From the NCBI RefSeq assembly GCF_001507595.1, contig NZ_LQBQ01000036.1, forward strand, positions 124,001-188,000: DNA of 64,000 nt, in the 5' to 3' direction. How positions within the stretch are numbered: the first letter of the stretch is position 1; the number at the start of each line of letters is the position of its first letter. Source of the DNA: Ruegeria marisrubri. Lineage in GTDB: Bacteria > Pseudomonadota > Alphaproteobacteria > Rhodobacterales > Rhodobacteraceae. Under the pieces are notes generated by a model, which saw only the letters and a program-made list of their open reading frames with translations, ran no database searches and had not been told where the DNA came from. Below, piece after piece: positions 55,055-63,504 of the stretch. The position numbers and the translations under genes were made by a program.

Positions 55055-56073
55055 AGGGCCGGACCATCATTCTGGATCACATCCAGGGCCGCGAGGCCGC
55101 CGCCCTGATGGTGGATGGCAAACTGGATGATTTCCTCATCGCAGGCGATGCGCCGCCACCCGGAACGATCTATCGCGCCCGCGCCGACCGCCCGGTGAAG
55201 GGGCAGGGCGGCATGTTCCTCTCCACCCCGGACGGGCCGGCCTTCCTGCGTCAGGTCAAGGGTCTTGCGCCCGGAGCGCAGCTGCTGGTGCAGGTGAGCG
55301 GCTATGCCGAGCCGGGCAAGGCGATCCCGGTGACGACCCGTCTGCTGTTCAAGAGCCGTTATGCCATCGTCACGCCGGATGCGCCGGGCCTCAACGTCTC
55401 GCGCAGCATCCGCGATGACGAGGAACGCGACCGGTTGCTGGAAATCGCCCACGAGGCGATGGAAGGGTGTGCGTTCGGCCTGATCCTGCGATCCTGCTGC
55501 GCAGAGGCGGGTGCCGATGAGATCGCCGAAGACATCGCCGCAATGACCGATCTGGCCCGACAGGTTCTGGACGACACGGGCACGGAATCCGAGAAACTGG
55601 CCGAGGGCGACGGGCCGCACGTTCTGGCCTGGCGCGACTGGACCGAGCCGGCCGAGGTGGTGACCGAGCCCGGTGGTTTCGAGTCTCATGGCGTCCTGGA
55701 CGCGCTGGACGCGGTGTTGGGGATTGCCGAGCCGCTGCCCGGCGGTGGGCAGCTCTATATCCAGCCCACGCGGGCTCTGGTCGCGGTGGATGTGAACACG
55801 GGTAGCGATACGTCTTTGGCGGCTGGGCAGAAGGCGAATTTCGCCTGCGCCAAGGCTCTTCCGCGGGCGCTGCGCGTGCGCGGCTTGGGCGGCCAGATCA
55901 CGCTGGATCTGGCGCCGATGCCCAAGAAGGACCGGCGCGGTTTCGAAGCCGCCTTGCGCGCGGCCTTCAAGGCGGACAGCGAGGAAACCATCCTAGCCGG
56001 CTGGACGCCGCTGGGGCATTTCGAACTGCAGCGCAAGCGGGGACGTGTTCCATTGGCGGAGGTGTTGAAATGA
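55051..56073 (+). CDS. Ribonuclease E/G family protein (short)
   Basis: A 340-aa protein. It covers the S1-like and catalytic RNase E/G core: [20 protein letters not shown], then [12 protein letters not shown], and the metal Asp in [11 protein letters not shown] near residue 246. [20 protein letters not shown] follows. It is shorter than E. coli RNase G (489 aa) and much shorter than RNase E, and lacks the usual C-terminal zinc-link segment. It probably corresponds to the small RNase E/G homologue linked to maf and yacG in this group. It overlaps both neighbours by 4 nt. Confidence 0.88.
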   Translation: MKGRTIILDHIQGREAAALMVDGKLDDFLIAGDAPPPGTIYRARADRPVKGQGGMFLSTPDGPAFLRQVKGLAPGAQLLVQVSGYAEPGKAIPVTTRLLFKSRYAIVTPDAPGLNVSRSIRDDEERDRLLEIAHEAMEGCAFGLILRSCCAEAGADEIAEDIAAMTDLARQVLDDTGTESEKLAEGDGPHVLAWRDWTEPAEVVTEPGGFESHGVLDALDAVLGIAEPLPGGGQLYIQPTRALVAVDVNTGSDTSLAAGQKANFACAKALPRALRVRGLGGQITLDLAPMPKKDRRGFEAALRAAFKADSEETILAGWTPLGHFELQRKRGRVPLAEVLK

Positions 56074-56252
56074 GCTGTCCGATATGCGGTGAGGCAACGG
56101 TGAAGGTCTATCGTCCATTCTGCTCGAAGCGCTGCGCGGATCTGGACCTGGCAAAGTGGCTGAACGGGTCCTACGCGGTGCCCTCGCAGCGTGAGGAAGA
56201 CGTTGACGCCGACATTCCGTCTGAAGAAACAAGGCCGGATCGTCGGCACTGA
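56070..56252 (+). CDS. yacG: DNA gyrase inhibitor YacG
   Basis: A 60-aa zinc protein. [20 protein letters not shown] supplies a CPIC pair, and the CSKRC motif completes a CxxC..CxxxC site; DLAKWLNGSYAVP follows. YacG binds GyrB and blocks gyrase activity in E. coli. It overlaps the RNase E/G gene by ATGA and is the last gene before tRNA-Phe. Confidence 0.94.
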   Translation: MSCPICGEATVKVYRPFCSKRCADLDLAKWLNGSYAVPSQREEDVDADIPSEETRPDRRH

Positions 56253-56331
56253 AAAAATCTCAAAAAGCCTCTGGACACCGCCTGTTGCAAGTCATAGAAG
56301 GCCTCCACCCAACGGCAAACGCCGTTCCCGT

Positions 56332-56406
56332 GCCCGGGTAGCTCAGGGGTAGAGCAGTGGATTGAAAATCCTCGTGTCGGTGGTTCGATTCCGCCCCCGG
56401 GCACCA
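56332..56406 (+). tRNA. tRNA-Phe (anticodon GAA), integration site of the island
   Basis: A 75-nt cloverleaf: acceptor GCCCGGG/CCCGGGC, D arm GCTC..GAGC, anticodon loop TTGAAAA (GAA), T arm GGTGG/CCGCC with TTCGATT, and an encoded CCA. The anticodon stem GTGGA/TCCTC has one T-T mismatch. The tyrosine integrase gene begins 100 bp downstream, so the 3' end of this tRNA is probably the left attachment site. Confidence 0.95.
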
Positions 56407-56467
56407 CTAAACTCCTGAAATAGTTGATAAATTTCTGACGTTGAAGCCTTCAGATTTGGCCCGTAAA

Positions 56468-56487
56468 AGTTATACACAGTTATACAC
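56468..56487. repeat. Tandem 10-bp repeat between tRNA-Phe and integrase gene
   Basis: AGTTATACAC occurs twice in direct tandem (56468-56477 and 56478-56487). The first copy includes TTATACACA (56470-56478), which fits the DnaA-box consensus TTATnCACA. The second (TTATACACT) differs at the last base. It may be an integrase arm-site pair or a replication-related site. Confidence 0.6.
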
Positions 56488-56505
56488 TCCTCCCACTGGC
56501 TGAAC

Positions 56506-57687
56506 TTGTCCAAAGATTCAAAAAACCAAATCTCCAAGCTGAAACATCTCCGAAAAGGTCTGGCGATCTATCGGACGGGCCGCAGCCCCTATTGGTTCAT
56601 CCGTCTGAGGGATCCAATAGCGGGCAAATACGTCCATCGATCATCCAAGGAAGAATCAAGGCTCGAAGCCATTGAAGTGGCGTATGAGTTTGCCGATACG
56701 TACCACAGCAAGGCCAACAGCGACCACGCCCAGAAGAAGACCACCAGCTTCGAGCACTATGCCAAAAAGCTGATGACCGTGCAGAAGGGCAAATCGAAAT
56801 GGTCGGATGGCGACAACAAACTGCTGAACCGGTCGAAAGACGGTCTGATTTGCTACTTCGGCAAGTATGACGTAACCAAAATCAATACGGGGATGGTTCG
56901 GGATTATCTGGTTCATCTTGATCAGAATCGGTCAAAGAAGTTGGCTGAATCGACCAAGGCCAAGCACACCATCATCATTCGCAAAGTTCTTATGATGGCG
57001 ATGGAAGACGGGCTGCTGAATGTTGTGCCTGTCATGCCGAAGCAAAAGACCGTGGATACCCCCCGGCACACGTTCAGTGATGACGAATACAAACGGTTCC
57101 TGAAGGCTGCCGATGAATGTGCCAAACGGGGTGATAAGGTTCGTGGTGTGAAGATCACCGGCCACCATGCCAAGATGTTCCGGTTTGTAGTTCATACCTT
57201 TCTCCGACCGACTGAAGGGGAGTTGTTCGGCCTCAAGCACAAGGACATTCAGATCAAGGGTGATCCTGCTCATCTGGAAATGAATGTTCGGGGCGGCAAA
57301 ACTGGCGGACGGGTAAGTATTACCATGCCAATAGCCGTGCCTTTGTACCAGGGCGTCGTAAACCCCTTCGATGAAAAGGGACCGGACAAGAATGGCTACG
57401 TCTGGATGCCGGAATATCCGAACCGGCGAACGGCCATCAATACGGCCCGTCGTATCTTCAACCACATTCTGGAAAAGGCCGAGCTGCTGGATGAAGATCG
57501 GAAGCTGTCGCCATATTCGCTTCGGCACTATGCCATCCAAGCACGACTCAGAGGGTCGAATGGGAAGGTGAACCTCCACACCCTTGCCAAGAATGCTGGG
57601 ACGTCCGTGGATCAGTTGGAGCGGTTCTATCTGAAGAACATGGCACCGACGAAAGGGATCATTGAAAACTTGCAGCACAAGGAGTGA
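56506..57687 (+). CDS. Tyrosine-type site-specific recombinase (integrase)
   Basis: A 393-aa integrase. An N-terminal arm-binding/core-binding region runs to about residue 190. The catalytic domain follows: the first Arg is in HTFLRPTEGELFGL near 232, and the His-x-x-Arg segment is SPYSLRHYAIQARL near 340. The Tyr nucleophile is in LERFYLKNM near 378. The TTG at 56506 was taken as the start; there is no clear ribosome site, and a stop lies upstream at 56464-56466, so the start is uncertain. It lies next to tRNA-Phe, its probable target. Confidence 0.9.
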   Translation: MSKDSKNQISKLKHLRKGLAIYRTGRSPYWFIRLRDPIAGKYVHRSSKEESRLEAIEVAYEFADTYHSKANSDHAQKKTTSFEHYAKKLMTVQKGKSKWSDGDNKLLNRSKDGLICYFGKYDVTKINTGMVRDYLVHLDQNRSKKLAESTKAKHTIIIRKVLMMAMEDGLLNVVPVMPKQKTVDTPRHTFSDDEYKRFLKAADECAKRGDKVRGVKITGHHAKMFRFVVHTFLRPTEGELFGLKHKDIQIKGDPAHLEMNVRGGKTGGRVSITMPIAVPLYQGVVNPFDEKGPDKNGYVWMPEYPNRRTAINTARRIFNHILEKAELLDEDRKLSPYSLRHYAIQARLRGSNGKVNLHTLAKNAGTSVDQLERFYLKNMAPTKGIIENLQHKE

Positions 57688-57726
57688 TGACTGAATTCCG
57701 GTATCCCAATATTTGGTTTGAGTGGT

Positions 57727-57758
57727 GAAAAAACCATGTTCTTCTCTTGGGTTTTTTC
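57727..57758. terminator. Hairpin with A/T arms after the integrase
   Basis: GAAAAAACC (57727-57735) pairs with GGTTTTTTC (57750-57758). The T-run lies in the 3' arm, a layout that can terminate in both directions. It starts 39 nt after the integrase stop. Confidence 0.55.
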
Positions 57759-57831
57759 GGGCACCAATGGAAGGTGAAGAGGTGTTGTGAGTGGCCCCTT
57801 CAGATATCAAGACTATTTTTTCCCGGTACTC

Positions 57832-57861
57832 ATGAACCCCGCTTAGGCGGGGTTCATTTTT
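57832..57861 (+). terminator. Strong Rho-independent terminator
   Basis: ATGAACCCCGC (57832-57842) pairs with GCGGGGTTCAT (57847-57857) over loop TTAG, followed by TTTT. No gene directly precedes it apart from the integrase at 57687, so it may end a small RNA or the integrase transcript. Confidence 0.75.
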
Positions 57862-57932
57862 GACCAAAGTCAAACATGGCTTCCACGTGACTGGGTAGAG
57901 ATACAGGACGACATGGCACACCCTTTGCTGTC

Positions 57933-57958
57933 AACCCCGCTCTGGCGGGGTTTCTTTT
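57933..57958 (+). terminator. Second Rho-independent terminator of the same type
   Basis: AACCCCGC (57933-57940) pairs with GCGGGGTT (57945-57952) over TCTG, followed by TCTTTT. Its stem core (AACCCCGC/GCGGGGTT) repeats that of the terminator at 57832-57861 only 100 bp upstream. Between 57688 and 58150 I see no convincing ORF. Confidence 0.7.
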
Positions 57959-58150
57959 GCCAGGCGGGACGTCCTGTCTTGCCTGAGCAAGTTACTAATC
58001 GGATCGGTTGCTATCTGCCTGAAAAACAAAGCTCGCAAAACACCTTGGTACAATATCATTGATGCCTTGCGGCCTTGACAAGCACTGGCTGTAGGTCTCG
58101 AAAAGAGAACCAGATCACCCCATTGAGGTCGACAGATAGGAGCCCAGACG

Positions 58151-58426
58151 GTGAAATCTATTTCGGTCTCAGCAAGTGAAGTCAGTACGTTGCTGATAGT
58201 AGCGATTGTTGCAGCCATTCTGGGCTTGTGGCTGGTTCTGCGACTGATGACAAATGCCGTTCGTCAGCAAAAGACAAGGCTGGTGTGCAAATGGAAACGT
58301 ACGTCAGCAGACGATCGAGGCGCGCTGATCGCTTGGAAATGCAAAGCGTGTGGTGTGACTGCTTACTCGGGAACCGGCAAGCGACCTGTGGACTGCAAAC
58401 AGATTACCAAACCGAAGTCTCTCTAA
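58151..58426 (+). CDS. Small membrane protein with Cys motif, unknown
   Basis: A 91-aa protein. One transmembrane segment is likely (TLLIVAIVAAILGLWLVLRL, about residues 13-32). A cytoplasmic tail follows with CKW, WKCKACG and a last Cys in PVDCKQ, which could bind zinc. The start is a GTG at 58151, 8 nt after AGGAG, which makes it credible. I do not recognise the family. It lies within the integrated island. Confidence 0.65.
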   Translation: MKSISVSASEVSTLLIVAIVAAILGLWLVLRLMTNAVRQQKTRLVCKWKRTSADDRGALIAWKCKACGVTAYSGTGKRPVDCKQITKPKSL

Positions 58427-58501
58427 GGTCAAACATCAAAAAGAACGTTGCCTGTTGCGGGGAGGTTGGGGGACGCCGTTGGGGTAGCAAAGGAGATCCC
58501 A

Positions 58502-58870
58502 ATGACACTCGAGAAACAATTCAATCTTGACGCCGCGGAAAAGCCGAAAACCACACAGCCGTCCCAACAGCGTCGTCAGAAATTCATTGCCGCCATCGAC
58601 AAGCAGTTGGCAGGAATGCAAGCAGGGAACGCCAGCAAAACCTGGAAAAGCACTTGGGTCTGGCAGACCAGCAAAGGGGATTGGTTCATTTCGCCCCGGT
58701 ATGGCAGGACGCCCCTGGAACTTGCTCCCGGCCTGACGGCCATCAAATGCTCGGATGCGGAGGACGTTGTCCAAAACCTCGAAAAACTGAAGAACCTCAC
58801 GAGCGACGGCAAGCTGGATGCCGTCCTTGAAACAGCTGCCTCAGAAATCCGTAGCCGGTTCGGAAAGTGA
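58502..58870 (+). CDS. Conserved-looking hypothetical protein upstream of the polymerase
   Basis: A 122-aa soluble protein. After a charged N-terminus it has QKFIAAIDKQLAGMQAGN, then STWVWQTSKGDWFISPRYGR and TPLELAPGLTAIKC, with a helical C-terminus ending in IRSRFGK. AAAGGAG lies 6 nt upstream of the ATG. I do not recognise the function. Its place before the polymerase suggests an element-borne accessory protein. Confidence 0.7.
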   Translation: MTLEKQFNLDAAEKPKTTQPSQQRRQKFIAAIDKQLAGMQAGNASKTWKSTWVWQTSKGDWFISPRYGRTPLELAPGLTAIKCSDAEDVVQNLEKLKNLTSDGKLDAVLETAASEIRSRFGK

Positions 58871-58990
58871 CACCTGCCGGATACATTGAAAAAGCCATTG
58901 GTCCCCTTGGGTTCTGGTCGGGACGCAACGGGACCAATAGCTTTCCGGGCGATGCCAATCACGAGCAACAAAACCCAAATCATGCGAAGC

Positions 58991-59175
58991 ACTTCACGAA
59001 GTGAAGTTGATAGCCAAATAGTTGCTAGATGATAGCGATGGGTGGCAATTTGTTGTCCCGCCATCGTCCTGAAGGACACCAGATTGAACGCCATGGGACC
59101 AAATACTTTCCCCGGCCAGCCCAACCAGCCAGCCAAACCAACCTAGCGAATACGAAGTACTTCACGAAGTGAAGT
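58991..59175. repeat. Two copies of a 17-bp palindrome in the gap before the polymerase
   Basis: ACTTCACGAAGTGAAGT occurs at 58991-59007 and again at 59159-59175. Each is a 7-bp inverted repeat around GAA and is preceded by CGAAG plus one variable base. They are 168 bp apart in non-coding DNA (58871-59304). They may be protein-binding sites or part of a replication region. Confidence 0.7.
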
Positions 59176-59220
59176 TAGTTGGCCAACTGCTTGCGATGGG
59201 TAGCAATGCTTGGCCAATCG

Positions 59221-59332
59221 CTTGCTTCGCAAGACATTCGCTGCGCGAATGTTGGTTCTTTTGGGGGCAATCTGGATTTTGGACATACTTCTCCTATCCG
59301 TTGAGGAGAAGTCCGAAAGAACCAATGGTTCT
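59221..59332. repeat. Cluster of small hairpins upstream of the polymerase
   Basis: Four successive hairpins: CTTGC/GCAAG (59221-59233), CATTCGC/GCGAATG (59235-59251, loop TGC), ACTTCTCCT/AGGAGAAGT (59287-59312) and AGAACC/GGTTCT (59318-59332, loop AAT). Three have 3-nt loops. The last two extend into the region where the polymerase reading frame opens. No gene is seen in 58871-59304. Confidence 0.6.
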
Positions 59333-59352
59333 GTCATACCATCCACACACGA

Positions 59353-61659
59353 TTGCTTTCCAAAGCACGGCTGTATGTCAAAATCAGAGATACGATTGCC
59401 CTTGCACCAACAGGGGCCAAAAGCCTTGCCAAGCTCGGTGAAATCCTTGGCTTTGAAAAGCTGAAGCTGTCGGACGACCCCAAGCAGGAGCAGCACTACA
59501 AAGAAAACATGGCCGACCTGTTGGAGGATAATTGGCCTCTGTTCCGGGACTATGCCATCCGGGACGCTGAGGTATGTGCCCAATACACGGTTCGCATGAT
59601 CCGGCTGTATTTCGAGAAGACGGGTAAGTTCAAACTGCCTGTCACGCTGACATCCATCGGTGTCGATCTGATACGGTCACATTGGTTGTCCCAAGGACTC
59701 GATCCGCTTGAAATCGTCGGCAAAGAAGTCGTGACGGAGAAGCGCTGGAACGACAAGAAACAGCAATACGAGACAAATGCTGAACCGAGGTCCGTTCAGA
59801 AACTGTTCTGGCACGAAGACTTCTTTACCGAATGCTATCACGGTGGCCGCAATGAACAGTTCTGGTTTGGCCCCGCACCCGAAGGTGTCTGGTATGATTA
59901 TGATCTGACCAGTGCGTACCCATCGGCAATGGCGCTCATCGGGGAACCGGATTGGAATACGATCACGCACATCACCAGCACCGAAGAACTGCTTGGCGGT
60001 GGTTTGACCGTTGAAGACCTGGCCTTTGCCAATGTGGATTTTGAGTTCCCGGATGACGTGCGATACCCGGTTCTGCCCGTGCGCACCGAAAACGGTTTGC
60101 TGTTCCCTCGCAAGGGCAACTGCACCACGCATATCAGTGAAATCCTGCTGGCCAAGAAACTAGGGGCAAAGATCGAACTGGTGGAGGGGCGGCGGATCAA
60201 CTCTGACCGTGTTATCAGTCGTAGAGAAGGTGGCGGCAGGGAATACGGCGGTCATGCCAAGCGACCGTTTCTCGACTTTGCCCGTCATTGCATCGAGGAG
60301 AGGGCCAAGCATCCCAAGAAGACCCTGGACAACCTATTCTGGAAGGAGCTTGTCAATTCCACATACGGCAAGACGGCTCAGGGTCTGCGAGAACGACGTA
60401 TCTACGATCTGAGGGATGCCGAAACCAAACGTCTGGAACCGAGCAAGATCACCAACCCGGTCTATGCTGCCTTCATCACGGCTTTCTGCCGGGGTGTGCT
60501 CAGTGAAATTATGAATGCGCTGCCTCAGGACGTGCAAATCTTCAGTGTCACCACCGATGGCTTTTTGACCACGGCCACCGATGAGCAAATGAAGAAGGCT
60601 GCCAAAGGCACGCTCGGTCGGCGATATCTGGACTCCCGGATCAAGTTGGCCGCGCAATGGGGCATCTATGAGGTCAAGCACATCATCCGCCAGCCTGTTG
60701 GGTGGCGCACCAGAGGCCAAGCCACGCTGCGGCCATCGGAGGTTCCTGACTGGTCAGGCACTGGCATTGAACCCAAGGAAGATGAGAAAGTTGTGCTAGC
60801 GAAGGGTGGTATCAAGCTGGATGCCATCCTGTCCAAGAAAGAGCAGAATGACAAAATTGTTGATCTGTTCTTTGACCGGAAGCCGACCGACACGCTGACA
60901 GTCACGATGGGGGCGGGTATTCGGGAGATGTATGAACAGGGGATGGACTTCGTTGACAAGACGATGACCAAACGCCTGTCGATGGAGTTTGACTGGAAGC
61001 GGAAACCAATTATGGCCGGAGACGTCACTGTCACAACCGACGACGGGCAAACTCGTACCCACTTGGCATTCTCGACCCAGCCGTGGGACACCGTGGACCA
61101 GTTCAACACCACTCGGGCGATCTGGGCAGACTACAACAAGCAGGCTGGGCATTGTCTGAAAACGACGTCTGACTACCGAGCATGGGCGGAGTACTTTGAG
61201 GGCAAACTGGCGGCACAGGGTCCGGCTGGGGCATATATCGCTAAAGAGGATGGTGTCCTGAAGCGCCTTCGCCGGGACCTGAGCATTGCGCATAAGCTAC
61301 GGAAAGCGGGCACCCACAAGATCAACGTGGAGGCGTTTCAGCGGGCCGACATCACCTCTGACTACAAGCTCAAGGTCAAAGAGTTTGCGCAAATCCTGAA
61401 TGATGGTTTCGGCATTCCCTGCACCAAAATGGATGTGGACAATGCCCGAAAGAAAAAGGTCTTCGTGCCGCATCAGGTGCCGCGAACAGCCAAAACCGTT
61501 GAGTTGTTGGAAAACATCAAGCAGGTGCTGTTCCCGGAGCTGGACGTAGAACAATTCCTGACGCCGAAAGCGGCCTTTGATCTGGAGGTGGCGCAGACTG
61601 ATATGGCTGTGCATACTTGTGGTCCGTTGAAGGGCCGGATGATATCGCTCAGTGGGTAG
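59353..61659 (+). CDS. Family-B DNA polymerase, pipolin-type (piPolB-like), N-terminally short
   Basis: A 768-aa family-B polymerase. Motif A is DLTSAYPS from D184; motif B is K331-E-L-V-N-S-T-Y-G; motif C is TTDG with D402. After motif C comes W-R-T-R-G (451-455), where protein-primed enzymes have KxY; primer-independent pipolin polymerases have a KTRG-like motif there. ExoIII is kept (Y67..D71). ExoI and ExoII, which should lie upstream, are missing. The frame opens only at 59305 after a stop, the start taken is a TTG, and no ribosome site is evident. It is therefore either a truncated gene or an exonuclease-less version. It would copy the element's DNA. A protein-primed polymerase is the alternative. 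Confidence 0.8.
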   Translation: MLSKARLYVKIRDTIALAPTGAKSLAKLGEILGFEKLKLSDDPKQEQHYKENMADLLEDNWPLFRDYAIRDAEVCAQYTVRMIRLYFEKTGKFKLPVTLTSIGVDLIRSHWLSQGLDPLEIVGKEVVTEKRWNDKKQQYETNAEPRSVQKLFWHEDFFTECYHGGRNEQFWFGPAPEGVWYDYDLTSAYPSAMALIGEPDWNTITHITSTEELLGGGLTVEDLAFANVDFEFPDDVRYPVLPVRTENGLLFPRKGNCTTHISEILLAKKLGAKIELVEGRRINSDRVISRREGGGREYGGHAKRPFLDFARHCIEERAKHPKKTLDNLFWKELVNSTYGKTAQGLRERRIYDLRDAETKRLEPSKITNPVYAAFITAFCRGVLSEIMNALPQDVQIFSVTTDGFLTTATDEQMKKAAKGTLGRRYLDSRIKLAAQWGIYEVKHIIRQPVGWRTRGQATLRPSEVPDWSGTGIEPKEDEKVVLAKGGIKLDAILSKKEQNDKIVDLFFDRKPTDTLTVTMGAGIREMYEQGMDFVDKTMTKRLSMEFDWKRKPIMAGDVTVTTDDGQTRTHLAFSTQPWDTVDQFNTTRAIWADYNKQAGHCLKTTSDYRAWAEYFEGKLAAQGPAGAYIAKEDGVLKRLRRDLSIAHKLRKAGTHKINVEAFQRADITSDYKLKVKEFAQILNDGFGIPCTKMDVDNARKKKVFVPHQVPRTAKTVELLENIKQVLFPELDVEQFLTPKAAFDLEVAQTDMAVHTCGPLKGRMISLSG

Positions 61660-61744
61660 TCGCTCTAGCTCTCTGTATCTGGCCGAGGTTGCCCCAACAA
61701 GAAAATGGTAAAAGTGCTGTATGGGTGTAGGAGCATGACAATTA

Positions 61745-62401
61745 CTATTTCGATGCCACGCTGGAGTTTCCCATCGCCAGCACCGAGTAGTTCTTCACTG
61801 TCTGTGGATACCAGCGCCCGCCCTTGAATGTTGCCACACTCCGTTCATTCAGCAGACTGGCCGTGGCCGAAAACGATCCAGACTCAATGAGTGCCTGTTC
61901 GAACTCGGTGCGGATCGTTTCGAAGAATTTCCGCTTCTCCGACTGCCGTTGAGTCGCCAAGGCTTGAGCATTCCGGCCAAGGACGGTTCCCCGGTTCTTT
62001 GCCGCTCTGAGTGCGGCTCTGGTGCGCTCCGAAATCTGTCGACGCTCCTCCTCGGCAAAGCAGGCCAACAGGTGCAGGAAAAATGTTGAGACGTTAGGGT
62101 GTTCGCAGACGACCAATTCGATCCCTTGGTCGATGATCCCCGAAATGAATGACACCTTCCGGGAAAACCTGTCCAGCTTCGGGATCAGCAGCTTCGACCG
62201 AGTCTTCTTCACAAGGTTGATAGCGTTCCAAAGCTCAACCCGATCATCCCGTTTGCCAGATTGGATTTCTGTGAACTCGGCAGCCACCTGATCTGTGGGG
62301 GCCAGAAATTGCTCGACCATCGCCCGCTGTGCTTCCAGCCCAAGGCCGGATTGCCCCTGCCGTTCGGTCGAAACCCGATAGTAAACCACATATTCGGCCA
62401 T
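61745..62401 (-). CDS. Serine recombinase (resolvase/invertase family)
   Basis: A 218-aa recombinase. The catalytic Ser is in YYRVSTERQGQSGLG near residue 10 and the Arg motif is LIPKLDRFSRKVSFISG near 72-88. ERTRAALRAAKNRGTVLGRN leads into the C-terminal helix-turn-helix region. A GGGGAAGGC site precedes the ATG at 62401. It points toward the polymerase gene. Such proteins may resolve element multimers or invert DNA. Confidence 0.88.
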   Translation of the reverse strand: MAEYVVYYRVSTERQGQSGLGLEAQRAMVEQFLAPTDQVAAEFTEIQSGKRDDRVELWNAINLVKKTRSKLLIPKLDRFSRKVSFISGIIDQGIELVVCEHPNVSTFFLHLLACFAEEERRQISERTRAALRAAKNRGTVLGRNAQALATQRQSEKRKFFETIRTEFEQALIESGSFSATASLLNERSVATFKGGRWYPQTVKNYSVLAMGNSSVASK

Positions 62402-62499
62402 GCCTTCCCCTCTCCGTAAATGACAAACCAGCGTTTGTCGTAGAAGGCGTCGGATTTCTTCGCCGAGTGGGCAACGGGGTTGATCAACGTGGAGGAGGT

Positions 62500-63504
62500 C
62501 TATTTCATTGGGTTAGCAGTCGAATTTTTTTTACGGTTTCGAAACCGATTATAACGCTTAGCACGAGAGGGATGTTGAAGCCAGAACATGAGCAAGTCAA
62601 GCCGACTTGTTAACATAGTTTGCTTATGCGCCCGACGATGAAAGAAATCCAACAAATCTGATTGCATTCGCGCCTGAGCCCAGAGCATTAATTCCGTTTT
62701 GAATGCCAGGTATTCGGAATATCCAATCCTTTTGTATTCGCGGACAGAAAACAGCTCGCGTTCAACTTGATCAAAAACATCAAACATCTGGAGTCTATTT
62801 TTTCCAAAATCGTTTGTAATTTGATGGTGCTTATCACTCAAAATATGTGAAGTGTATACTCCATCAAAAAATCCAATTCTTTTCGCCGCCAATAATAATT
62901 GCCAGTGTGCAAAAACATCGTTTTGCACTCGCGTTTCGCTGAATTTCAGATTCACCTTCCGAGCAAATTCAGTATTTACGATCTTGTTCCATGGGTAGTT
63001 TGTAAGTCGCAGAAGCTTCGGGAACTCATCAATAGAAAACAGTTTGTGGCTATATCTACTTTTAATTATTTCAAAAATTTTTCTATCGGTCCTAGACAAT
63101 CTCAGGGTGTTCCCATTCTCATCTTCCAAGGAGAATCTAGAAAGTTGGATTTCACAACCCTGTGTGCGGCAATCAGCGAGCGCTTCGCACAATAAATCTG
63201 CGTCAATTCGATCGTCTATATCAAGAAATAAAACGAACTCTCTATTTGCCAGTTTGAAGCCAACATTTCTTGACGCCCCGGCGCCCACGTTTTCACTTAA
63301 GTTAGCTAAAACAAAACCTTCTTCATGTGAGGCAAGCGCGTCACAAAGTATTGAGGCCCCATTGTCTCTGGAGTTATCATTGACAAATATTAGCTGTCCT
63401 CCCATTTCCAGGATTTTTCCAAATATACTTAGCTTTTCCTCAACATGTCTCTGGGCATTGAAAAACGGGAAAATTATAGACAGTTTCGATAGTCTTTTTG
63501 TCAT
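62500..63504 (-). CDS. Glycosyltransferase family 2 protein
   Basis: A 334-aa GT-A fold transferase. SIIFPFFNAQRHVEEKLSIF opens the nucleotide-sugar domain, VNDNSRDNGASILCDAL and NVGAGASRNVGFKLA follow, and LFLDIDDRID near residue 95 carries the DxD-type metal motif. It is markedly AT-rich compared with all neighbours, a sign of recent transfer. It lies between the serine recombinase and an IS5 element. The acceptor is unknown; surface polysaccharide synthesis is the usual role. Confidence 0.85.
   Translation of the reverse strand: MTKRLSKLSIIFPFFNAQRHVEEKLSIFGKILEMGGQLIFVNDNSRDNGASILCDALASHEEGFVLANLSENVGAGASRNVGFKLANREFVLFLDIDDRIDADLLCEALADCRTQGCEIQLSRFSLEDENGNTLRLSRTDRKIFEIIKSRYSHKLFSIDEFPKLLRLTNYPWNKIVNTEFARKVNLKFSETRVQNDVFAHWQLLLAAKRIGFFDGVYTSHILSDKHHQITNDFGKNRLQMFDVFDQVERELFSVREYKRIGYSEYLAFKTELMLWAQARMQSDLLDFFHRRAHKQTMLTSRLDLLMFWLQHPSRAKRYNRFRNRKKNSTANPMK

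Larger units (their letters stand above)
56407..62401. mobile_element. Pipolin-like integrated element (boundaries uncertain)
   Basis: A lower-GC segment starting exactly at tRNA-Phe. It holds a tyrosine recombinase, two small orphan proteins, a hairpin-rich region, a family-B DNA polymerase of primer-independent type and a serine recombinase. Pipolins are integrated elements at tRNA genes whose hallmark is such a polymerase plus a tyrosine recombinase. No second copy of the tRNA 3' end was found in the window, so the right border is unknown and may lie beyond the IS5 element. Confidence 0.6.

Noticed and set aside
59169..59464. Small overlapping open frames just before the polymerase
   Set aside because: They carry no polymerase exonuclease motif, sit over hairpins and lack ribosome sites; treated as non-coding.
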